From the NCBI GenBank assembly GCA_943787725.1, contig CALSNM010000011.1:1-64000 (forward strand): DNA of 64,000 nt. Reading direction: 5' to 3'. The position numbers were made by a program, and so were the translations under genes. The notes beneath the pieces were generated by a model that was not told the DNA's origin, searched no databases, and saw only the letters and a program-made list of their open reading frames with translations. Of the stretch, positions 27,507 to 36,300 are shown piece after piece; the stretch's first letter is position 1, and every line of letters begins with the position of its first letter. Origin of the DNA: an uncultured Flavobacteriales bacterium. GTDB lineage: Bacteria; Bacteroidota; Bacteroidia; Flavobacteriales_D; Parvicellaceae.

Positions 27507-29969
27507 TTAATTCAGTTTTCCGCTTTCTCTAAGGTCTTTCAAAAACTGTTCCAAAGCAAGAACATCAGGAATTAAAACTTCCCTAGCTTTACTTCCTCTG
27601 TGTCCCCCAATTAATCCAGTAGCTTCCAATTGGTCAATAATTCTTCCTGCTCGATTGTAGCCTAGTTTTAATTTTCGCTGCAATAAGGATGCAGAACCTT
27701 GTTGGCTATTTACAATTATTTCAGCTGCATCTTCAAATAACGAATCTAATTCGTCGTCAATTTCTCTAGTTTCTGCTGTTTCTTCGATATATTCTGGCAA
27801 TAGAAATGCCTCGGGATAACCACGTTGAGTGCCAATATAGTCGACTATCTCATCCACTTCAGGAGTGTCGACAAATCCGCATTGTATCCGAATAACATCA
27901 TTGCCATTTGAAAATAACATATCACCGCGTCCAATTAATTGATTTGCACCACCTGAATCTAAAATTGTTTTGGAGTCTATACTAGAAGTAACTCTAAAAG
28001 CAATACGAGCGGGGAAATTAGCTTTAATAATTCCAGTGATAACATTTACAGAAGGTCTTTGAGTTGCAACAATCAAGTGTATTCCTATTGCGCGGGCCAA
28101 TTGCGCTAATCTTGCAATAGGGGTTTCCACTTCTTTACCTGCAGTCATTATTAAATCTGCAAATTCATCTATAACCAAAACAATATATGGTAAATATCGG
28201 TGTCCTTTTTCTGGGTTTAATTTTCGGTTAATGAATTTCTGATTATATTCTTTGATGTTTCTGACCAAAGCTTCTTTTAACAGTTCATAACGTTGGTCCA
28301 TTTCGACACAGAGACTGTTCAAAGTGGCTACAACCTTGCTAGTGTCAGTAATTATAGCGTCTCCGTCATCGGGTAGTTTAGCTAAAAAATGTCTCTCAAT
28401 TTTATTGTAGATAGCGAGTTCAACTTTCTTAGGGTCGACTAAAACAAATTTTATTTGTGAAGGGTGTTTTTTATAAAGTAGCGAAACTAAAATAGCATTT
28501 AACCCAACAGATTTACCTTGTCCAGTAGCTCCAGCCATTAATAGGTGTGGCATCTTTGATAAATCTGTAACAAAGGTTTCATTGGAAATTGTTTTTCCCA
28601 GTGCTACAGGTAATTCCATGTTAGAGTTTTGAAATTTGTCAGAGGCAATCAGCGCCTTCATAGAGACAATGTCAGGACTAGAGTTAGGTACCTCGATGCC
28701 AATAGTTCCTTTTCCGGGCATAGGGGCAATAATACGAATTCCTAGAGCCGATAAACTCAGTGCAATATCGTCTTCGAGATTTTTAATTTTAGAAATCCTT
28801 ACCCCCGCCGCAGGAACTATTTCGTATAAAGTAACACTTGGACCTATGGTTGCTTTTATTTTAGAAATTTCAATTTTATAGTGTCCTAAGGTTTCAATAA
28901 TTTTGTTTTTGTTAAGCTCAAGTTCTTCTTTGTTAACTTCAATATTTCCACTTCCATGATCAGCTAATAATTCTACTCCTGGTAATTGATATTGAGACAA
29001 TTCCAATTTTGGATCATATAAGCCAAACTCTTTTACTTTTTCACTTAACTCAGATTCACTCAGGGCATCTTCTTCCTTTGGGGCTTCTACTTCTAATTCT
29101 TTTGGATCTTCATCCTTACTTTCTTCGTCAAGATTTTCATTTACTGGTCTTATCGCAGCCTCTATCTCTATGTCAAGCATTGGAACTTTTTCTTCTTTCG
29201 TTTCTTCCTCTTCAATAGGTAAGTTAATAGGCTCAAAAGGTTCTTCTTCGATAATATCTTCTTCTTTAATTGTTTTTTTTGCTTCCAATTCTTCTTCGGA
29301 CATGAAGTCAGGATTGTCATCTTTAACGGAAACTAATAAACTATTTACCCAATTAAATGATGGGTTAAATAGAACAATGAAAGATAAAAAGCCTGTAAAT
29401 AAAACAAAAGCTAAAGACCCAATACTACCTGCTATATTTGTGGTCCATGAAATAATTTTAGCTCCGTATAACCCTCCCATAAAATCATATGGGCTTTCAA
29501 AAAAATAACCCATGCAAATAGATAGCCATACCAATACGATTAAAGAAATTTTGAGCGTTTTAATAATAGGTAATAAGCTCACTTTAAATAAAATTCTTAC
29601 ACCCAGTATAAAAAACACAAAAGGAAAGATATAAGAAGAAATTCCAAACCAAACTTTTAAAAATTTATGAGCGGAGTATGCACCCAACTTACCAAGCCAG
29701 TTCGTAATTTGAATTGAGTCATCTGAAAAAACAAACGAAAATGCTTTACCATCTATGATGTTGTAATCAACTTTCCAAGTGAACAAATAAGATGTAAATG
29801 CAATAAGTAAATAAAAAGCAAAGAGCAAAAAGAAAAGTCCAATGGATTTGTGTAATCGTTCATCTTTAACAAAGGAGACAATACTTTTAAAATTTGATAT
29901 TCCCTTTTTTTTATCGGTCTTCTTTGAAGAAGAATCTTTTTTTTTATATGCATTTTTACCTTTAGCCAT
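27507..29969 (-). CDS. ftsK: FtsK/SpoIIIE DNA translocase
   Basis: An 820-residue septum-linked DNA pump that helps segregate chromosome ends and resolve dimers. Four to five membrane helices lie in residues 40-210. An acidic Glu/Lys-rich linker covers about 215-320. The motor has Walker A MAGATGQGKSVGLNAI (near 488) and Walker B IVLVIDEFADLIMTAG. The C-terminal gamma winged helix is QRKLKLGYNRAGRIIDQLEA and would read polar KOPS-like sequences. It is intact. A -7-like element TACTTTTG (complement of 29993-30000) lies about 25 bases upstream. Confidence 0.95.
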   Translation of the reverse strand: MAKGKNAYKKKDSSSKKTDKKKGISNFKSIVSFVKDERLHKSIGLFFLLFAFYLLIAFTSYLFTWKVDYNIIDGKAFSFVFSDDSIQITNWLGKLGAYSAHKFLKVWFGISSYIFPFVFFILGVRILFKVSLLPIIKTLKISLIVLVWLSICMGYFFESPYDFMGGLYGAKIISWTTNIAGSIGSLAFVLFTGFLSFIVLFNPSFNWVNSLLVSVKDDNPDFMSEEELEAKKTIKEEDIIEEEPFEPINLPIEEEETKEEKVPMLDIEIEAAIRPVNENLDEESKDEDPKELEVEAPKEEDALSESELSEKVKEFGLYDPKLELSQYQLPGVELLADHGSGNIEVNKEELELNKNKIIETLGHYKIEISKIKATIGPSVTLYEIVPAAGVRISKIKNLEDDIALSLSALGIRIIAPMPGKGTIGIEVPNSSPDIVSMKALIASDKFQNSNMELPVALGKTISNETFVTDLSKMPHLLMAGATGQGKSVGLNAILVSLLYKKHPSQIKFVLVDPKKVELAIYNKIERHFLAKLPDDGDAIITDTSKVVATLNSLCVEMDQRYELLKEALVRNIKEYNQKFINRKLNPEKGHRYLPYIVLVIDEFADLIMTAGKEVETPIARLAQLARAIGIHLIVATQRPSVNVITGIIKANFPARIAFRVTSSIDSKTILDSGGANQLIGRGDMLFSNGNDVIRIQCGFVDTPEVDEIVDYIGTQRGYPEAFLLPEYIEETAETREIDDELDSLFEDAAEIIVNSQQGSASLLQRKLKLGYNRAGRIIDQLEATGLIGGHRGSKAREVLIPDVLALEQFLKDLRESGKLN

Positions 29970-30068
29970 AGGGAATTAATATCTAGCAATATCAAAAGTA
30001 AAAGAAAAGTCTAAGTTTTAAGTCGTTAATAAATGCTATTATAAACGATTTAATGTTAGCAACAAGAC

Positions 30069-30101
30069 AAAAAAAAAGCTACTTAATACAAAGCAGCTTT
30101 T
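30069..30101 (-). terminator. Rho-independent terminator downstream of the DUF4412 gene
   Basis: On the minus strand AAAAGCT and AGCTTTT arms (30095-30101 and 30074-30080) with an inner CTT/AAG pairing form a hairpin. A run of nine T (complement of 30069-30077) follows. It ends the minus-strand gene at 30122-30757 and shields ftsK. Confidence 0.8.
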
Positions 30102-30121
30102 AAAATAAAGTTAGAATATGT

Positions 30122-30757
30122 TTATTGTCCCATTGATTTCATGAAATCTTCCATTGACATCTCTTCGTATCCATCAGGAATCTCAAATAACTTTTTGGAA
30201 ACTTTTTCTTTTGATACAGATTTTGCAGCTAAAGTCATTAACATACCTTGAGCATTAATAGCATACTCTAAAGGGTAGCCTTTTAATCCAGGAAGTTTAT
30301 CATTTGCTTCAGAAGGAATTTCCTCCGTATAGAATACTTCTAATTCTTGCTCTTCTCCCGCCTCGTCTTTGGTGATGTAGGTAGCCTTTTTACATTCATA
30401 ACCAGCTATTGTTTTGGTCTCACTCGAATATATTATATTTGGAGTTGGTTTTTCTTTACCATCATCAGTCATTGTTATTGCCATTTTTTTACCCATCATA
30501 TTCATGAGTAAAACAGTTTTCTTTGCTTTTGTGTCCGTAATCACATTTTGATCTCCCATCATTGTTTTTTGTTCAATGCGAACATGTCCCTTAGTAATGT
30601 AAATTATCATTTCCGAAGGAAGCATAGAACGCTGAGCTTCCATAGCTTCAGGCAATTCATAGTCTATTGCGAATGTCAGTTTTCCTTCAAAAGTTTGTGC
30701 GCTAATGCTACCAATGAGTAAGGTTAAGCATAAAAGTGATAGTAATTTCGTTTTCAT
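30122..30757 (-). CDS. Secreted DUF4412-type protein
   Basis: A 211-residue exported protein. The start MKTKLLSLLCLTLLIGSISAQ is a clear signal peptide, so the ATG at 30755-30757 is used rather than an upstream GTG-led extension. The mature part has repeated beta strands with FEGKLTFAIDYELPE, IIYSSETKTIAGYECKKATY and the C-terminal IPDGYEEMSMEDFMKSM, the pattern of DUF4412. The neighbouring lipoprotein at 30900-31613 has a closely similar layout and end, so the two are probably paralogues. Function unknown. A TACTTTTG box (complement of 30815-30822) may be its -7 element. Confidence 0.75.
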   Translation of the reverse strand: MKTKLLSLLCLTLLIGSISAQTFEGKLTFAIDYELPEAMEAQRSMLPSEMIIYITKGHVRIEQKTMMGDQNVITDTKAKKTVLLMNMMGKKMAITMTDDGKEKPTPNIIYSSETKTIAGYECKKATYITKDEAGEEQELEVFYTEEIPSEANDKLPGLKGYPLEYAINAQGMLMTLAAKSVSKEKVSKKLFEIPDGYEEMSMEDFMKSMGQ

Positions 30758-30899
30758 TATATATAGTTTTTGTTTTCTTAGATTCAATTTTCGTACCAAT
30801 TAAAAATTCAATTTCAAAAGTAATAATTACCTTTTCAATAGAGTGTTAATAACTGTTAATTAGTCTGTAGGGCAATTAAGCAGAGATTGTAATTAATAA

Positions 30900-31613
30900 T
30901 TAATATGAAAAGGATTTTGAAATTTCATCCATTTCAAATAACATTCTCTCCAATGTAACTTCTTTGTAACCTTTAGGAACATTAAAAATAGAGTCATGAA
31001 CTGCTACAGTGTCCATTTTTGAAGCAACCATTCTTGCTTGAATTCCAAATTGTTTGATTTCATATCTTAAAAGAACACCTTCAATTTCATTATATTGATT
31101 ACACCAGTTGCTATTTTTTATGTCAACGTCAAACGTTTCAGATAATTCTACATCATACCCGTCTGCTAAATAATCAAAGATTGCAGTTTTCTTTTCACAG
31201 AAAGCACCCGCTATAGAGTCAAATTCACTCACTTTTAAAATGTCAGGAGTAGGATACTCTTCCAACATTTCACTAGCTAGTGATTTGTCCAATGAGCAAT
31301 AGATTCTTTTTGGTCCTAGGTCCAGAATGAGGATTAAAGTTTCCTTGTTGCAATCAGCAATTACCGTTGAGGAAAATAGACCACCTTTAGAAACATGGTT
31401 TCTGTAGATATTATTTTTAAATGTCATTTCCATTTCATCAGGCATAATACTTGCCATAAAAGCATCTTCGTAATAAGGGTAGCTTAATTCAAAGTGAATT
31501 ACACCTTCGCTAATCTTTGGTGGTACAATATTTTCACCCTCTTCACAGCTAGAAAAAAAAGCCGAAAGAAAGACAACAGAAATAGTTAATAAAAGTAGTT
31601 GTTTTGTTAGCAT
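30900..31613 (-). CDS. Lipoprotein related to the DUF4412 neighbour
   Basis: A 237-residue predicted lipoprotein. The signal peptide ends in the lipobox SAFFSSC with the lipidated Cys at 23. The acidic EEGEN after Cys resembles the lipoprotein export signal that sends Bacteroidota lipoproteins to the cell surface (inference). The strand pattern SEGVIHFELSYPYYEDAF, the FDSIAGAFCEKKTAIF segment, and the end VPKGYKEVTLERMLFEMDEI parallel the adjacent DUF4412 protein, suggesting an old tandem duplication. A possible -7 box TATATTTG is the complement of 31643-31650. Role unknown. Confidence 0.7.
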   Translation of the reverse strand: MLTKQLLLLTISVVFLSAFFSSCEEGENIVPPKISEGVIHFELSYPYYEDAFMASIMPDEMEMTFKNNIYRNHVSKGGLFSSTVIADCNKETLILILDLGPKRIYCSLDKSLASEMLEEYPTPDILKVSEFDSIAGAFCEKKTAIFDYLADGYDVELSETFDVDIKNSNWCNQYNEIEGVLLRYEIKQFGIQARMVASKMDTVAVHDSIFNVPKGYKEVTLERMLFEMDEISKSFSY

Positions 31614-31730
31614 TAACAGAATCTTATTAAATCCATCTGTTACAAATATATTATATTATTTGTCAAATAAAAGGTTATTCATAAATAGCTATGGTAAATA
31701 GTTTGTTAGCATTACTGTAGATCAAGAAGA

Positions 31731-32165
31731 CTATTCTAAATCAAGCTTTAAACCCCTTTTTTCCATTGGGTAAATATTAAATGTGCCTAATGATTTGGAA
31801 ACTAATTCTCCAGTATCTAATTTGATTATTTTTCCACTACATGCTATAATACTTTTTCCTTGAAATTCAACTTCGCCTGTACCAATTAAAATATCATCTT
31901 CGAATATAGGTTTAAAGTAGTTTATTTTAAATTCAATCGTTGAGACTAATTTTTTTTCTTGGAAAACTTGAGAGAGAGCAGTGGTGCCAATAACAGCATC
32001 CATCATAGCAGCAATTACACCTCCATGACCAACTCCGGGAGAGCTTAAGTGCTTTCGTTGGATTGCAAGTTTATATTCAATATTTCCAGACCATTTTTCA
32101 GAAAGTTTCAAATCCAAGTTTTTATCAAAAAAATTAAATGTATCGTACAATTGTTTTACCGTCAT
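31731..32165 (-). CDS. PaaI-type hotdog-fold thioesterase
   Basis: A 144-residue hotdog-fold protein. The helix motif SPGVGHGGVIAAMMDAVIG carries the residues that bind and hydrolyse acyl-CoA in the PaaI/YdiI group. The strands STIEFKINYFKPI and GEVEFQGKSIIACSGKI fit the fold. It is likely a small acyl-CoA thioesterase; the substrate cannot be told. It is encoded 20 bases downstream of the glycosyltransferase on the same strand. Confidence 0.82.
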   Translation of the reverse strand: MTVKQLYDTFNFFDKNLDLKLSEKWSGNIEYKLAIQRKHLSSPGVGHGGVIAAMMDAVIGTTALSQVFQEKKLVSTIEFKINYFKPIFEDDILIGTGEVEFQGKSIIACSGKIIKLDTGELVSKSLGTFNIYPMEKRGLKLDLE

Positions 32166-32185
32166 TCCAATTATTTTAAATCAAT

Positions 32186-33178
32186 TTAACAAAAATAAAA
32201 ATAATTTGTGCTGTTAAATTTTAAGATGGTATTTAGTATTTCTTTTTGATCTGACTCATTTGCAACGGCAATTATTATTTGTGAATTATTGAGATTTACA
32301 GCATCGCAATCCTCTAGTATTATCTCATAGATATTGTGACCTATTTTGGATTGATGATTACATAGCCATCTAAATGGAATATTGGTTTTTAACAATGCTT
32401 GAGCAATTTTTTTTCCTTTTTTGCCTGCTCCCCAGAGATAGAGTTGGTTATTTGGGTTGTAATCAATGTCCTTGAAATGTTTTACTTTGAGTGGTATAAA
32501 ATGATTATCCTTATAGTTGTTGTTTGTTCGCGATGCTCGGTTTTCTGAGTCTCTCCAAAGGTGCAAAATTTCATCGGAACATTTGGGTTGTATCTTATTT
32601 TGATACATCCTAAAAGCTAGATCATAGTCTTCGGGATAAGTTTCTGAATTAAAACCTCCGCATAATTCAAAGTCATTTTTCCACATCATCCAGCAAGGTG
32701 ATGGGATAGGGCACTCCTTATAGATTTCTGAATAATTTAACTCTTTAGAGGATAGCTCATTTAGCCATTGTTCATATTTAATATAGCCATTGCCTAATGG
32801 TTTTTCTGAAAAATATTTAACAAGGCCAGTTGCAACGAATCCCTTCCCTGATTCAGTTAAAAGCTGTTGTAATTTTTCTAATTTAATCTTCGGCATAATG
32901 TCATCCGCATCCATGCGCGTAATAAATGCTCCCTTTGAAATATTGTATCCCGTTTTCAAAGCTTCAATAATTCCATTTTTACGGTTGTTTATTACTTTAA
33001 TTCTAGAATCTAATGTGGAAAAACGTTTTAGTATTTCCGGAGTGTCATCCGTTGAATTATCGTTAATAGCAATTAATTCCCAGTTTGAGTATTTTTGGAA
33101 AATAATGGACTTAATGCATTCTTCCAGAAATGGAGCTGCATTTTTTATAGGCATTATGATAGATATAAGTTGTGTCAC
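32186..33178 (-). CDS. Family 2 glycosyltransferase with C-terminal nucleotide-binding-like domain
   Basis: A 330-residue GT-A fold glycosyltransferase. The N-terminus ISIIMPIKNAAPFLEECI, nucleotide-sugar site AINDNSTDDTPEIL, DxD motif TRMDADDIMP and acceptor region PSPCWMMWKNDF are clear. After residue 230 a second domain begins with a glycine loop, LYLWGAGKKGKKIAQALL. It resembles the small Rossmann-like domains found on some sugar-pathway proteins. It probably adds a sugar to a surface glycan or glycoprotein. No other polysaccharide gene is next to it, so its pathway is unclear. Confidence 0.88.
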   Translation of the reverse strand: MTQLISIIMPIKNAAPFLEECIKSIIFQKYSNWELIAINDNSTDDTPEILKRFSTLDSRIKVINNRKNGIIEALKTGYNISKGAFITRMDADDIMPKIKLEKLQQLLTESGKGFVATGLVKYFSEKPLGNGYIKYEQWLNELSSKELNYSEIYKECPIPSPCWMMWKNDFELCGGFNSETYPEDYDLAFRMYQNKIQPKCSDEILHLWRDSENRASRTNNNYKDNHFIPLKVKHFKDIDYNPNNQLYLWGAGKKGKKIAQALLKTNIPFRWLCNHQSKIGHNIYEIILEDCDAVNLNNSQIIIAVANESDQKEILNTILKFNSTNYFYFC

Positions 33179-33326
33179 AAATACAAAAGTATAAATTCTA
33201 AAATGGCAAAACGAATAATCAAATTTTCATGACAGATAATCATTTTATAATTGTAATTGTAATAATTATCTTTAGAATTACATTGTGTTATTTATTACAA
33301 AATATTATTTATTCAAATCAAACATC

Positions 33327-36300
33327 ATGAAAAGATATAGTTTACTATTTAAAGCAGTGTTTTTCTTTTTTCTATTACCATTTATTCAAAGCTGTTCAGA
33401 GCAAGTTCAGAAAAAAATGAGAGTAAATTCTGAATTTGCATCTCATATAGGAGCTTACACTTCCGGTATGATTTCTAAAGAATCCACAATTCAAATTCAG
33501 CTAACAGAAGATTACGATGGTGTGATAAACTGCGAAGCGCCCATTGAAGCTGATTTATTTGATTTTTCTCCTTCAATTTCTGGAGAAGCGTGGTGGGTTA
33601 ATTCAAATACAATTGAATTTAGACCGGACGAATTATTACCGTCTGGGCAACAATATGAAGTTAATTTTAGACTTTCTGCTCTTATGGATATTTCGGACGA
33701 TTTAGAATTATTTGCATTTAATTTCTCAACAGTGAATCAAAATTTTATGGTTTATTCTGATGGATTGTCAACCACTGATTTAGGTGATTTTAAAAAACAA
33801 AAACTAGAAGGAAGACTAGTAACAGCAGATTTAGCAGATTCTTTAAATGTTGAAAAGACTTTAAAAGCATATCAGAATGGTAAAGAATTAATAGTTTCTT
33901 GGATTCATATGGATGGTTTGGTGCATCGGTTTATTATAAATGGAATAACACGTAAGAAGAAGCTGTCGTCTGTAAAACTTGTTTATAATGGAGACGCTTT
34001 GAATGTTGACGAAAGTTTTGAAGAGGTTTTTGAAATTCCGGCTTTGGGAGATTTTAAAGTAACAAAAATGGATGTCATTCATGAACCTGAACAGTATGTG
34101 CGTATTCATTTTTCCGATCCATTAAAAACGGATCAAGTTTTAAAAGGAATAATAACGGTAGAAGATTTAAGCAATCTTCGTTTTTCAGTTGAGGGACATA
34201 ATGTAAATGTTTATTTACCGAATAGGGTAGCTGGAAATAAAACAGTCACGGTTGATCCCGGGGTTAGAAATAGTAATGGTTATAAAATGATCAATGGTGA
34301 TGCTATTGAATTGGTTTTTGAGGGAATTAAACCTGATGTTAGATTGATTGGAGATGGTGCAATTATTCCAAATAGTGAGGAAGGTCTGCTATTTCCATTT
34401 GAAGCTGTAAACCTCAGAGCAGTAGATGTACATATAACTAAGATTTATCAAAAGAATGTATTGCAATTTTTGCAAGTAAATAATTTGGATGGAAGCTATC
34501 AGTTAAAACGGGTTTCTAATGAAGTTATGCGTAAAAGAGTTGATTTAAATCAAATGTCAAAAGTTAACCTACATGAATGGAATAGGTTTCAATTAGATTT
34601 AAGTGAAATGTGCTCTGTTGACCCTGGAGCAATTTATCAAATTGAATTACGATTTAAACAAGCGTATAGTGTTTATGGTTGCGATGGGCAGAAAATAGAT
34701 GGAAACCTTGAAGAGTTAGAGGTTGTGCAGGAGAAAGATTGGAATGAAAACGGTTGGGATTCCTATGATTACTGGTACGATTACGACTATTGGGGTTATG
34801 AAGATAACTATGATTATAAGGAAAGAAAGAATCCTTGTAGTCCTTCTTATTACCGAAATAAATCTATAAAAGCAAATGTCTTAGCTTCAGATATAGGTAT
34901 TGTCGCAAAAGCAGGAGGAGACAAAACAATGCATATATTCCTGAACCATATACTTTCTACCGATCCTATTTCGGGCTCCACAATTGAGTTTTATGATTAC
35001 CAACAACAATTGTTGGGGAGTACTGTTTCTGATGAGAAAGGAATGGCTTCCATTAAATTGAATAAAAAACCTTTTGTTGTAGTTGCTAAGAGCGGGAACC
35101 AAAGAGGCTATTTGAAGCTAAGAGATGGAGAAGCACTTTCCATGAGTAAGTTTGATGTAGCGGGAGCAACTGTTCAGAAAGGAATTAAAGGTTTTATTTA
35201 TGCAGAGAGAGGAGTATGGAGACCGGGCGACTCTATATACGTTTCCTTTATGCTAGAGGATAAAAATAAAATTCTACCAGTAAAACACCCAGTAACATTT
35301 GAACTATATAATCCACAAGGTCAGGTAGTGGAAAAGAAAGTGACTTCAAAAAATGTAAATGGATTATTTGACTTCAGAACATCAACAGCAATGGAAGATG
35401 TTACGGGTAATTACATGGCTCGTGTTAAAATTGGAAATAGAGTTTTTACGAAAAACCTAAAAGTTGAAACAGTAAAACCAAATCGTTTAAAAATCTACCT
35501 TGATTTTGGAAAAGATAAATTGTCTCAATTGGATGAGTCCAATCAAGGCAAAATTAACGTCAAATGGTTGCATGGAGCAATTGCAAGAAATCTAAAAGCA
35601 AAAATTAATTTAACTGTTAATTCAAAACGAACAACATTTAAAAAATATGAGAGGTTTGTTTTTGATGATCCCTTAAAAAGTTACAATACGGAAGAACAAA
35701 CTGTCTTTGAAGCTTATGTTGATGAAAATGGAGAAGCATCTGTTGATCCAGATATTTATATTGGAAATTCAGCTCCTGGGATGCTAACTGCTAACTTCGT
35801 TACAAAAGTATTTGAGCAAGGTGGTGGGTTCAGTATCGATCGTTATTCAATCCCTTATTCTCCATATAAAACTTATGTTGGAGTAGATGTGCCAGAAGGA
35901 AAACTTTACAGGGGAACTCTGGTTACAGATGAAGACCATACGATTGATATTGCAACTGTTGATGCAAATGGAAAACCTATTTCGAGAAGTAACTTAGATG
36001 TAAAAGTTTATAAAATTCAATGGCGTTGGTGGTGGGATAGTTATGACAATAATTTGGCAAGTTACCTTGCTAAATCTAGTACTATTCCAGTTTATACGAA
36101 TAAAATTAGCACTACAAAAGGAAAAGGACAATTTAAATTCAAAGTCAACCGACCAGAATGGGGTAGGTATGTTGTTCAAATTAGTGACCCGGTAAGCGGT
36201 CATACAACAGGGAAAGTGTTTTATGTAGATTGGCCTTATTGGGCTAGAACTGAAAGAACAAACTCTGAAAATGCAACAATGTTAGCATTTTCAACGGATA

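Noticed and set aside
32790-33194. Plus-strand open frame of 134 residues
   Set aside because: It lies antisense within the glycosyltransferase gene, has no family sign, and is explained as a shadow frame.
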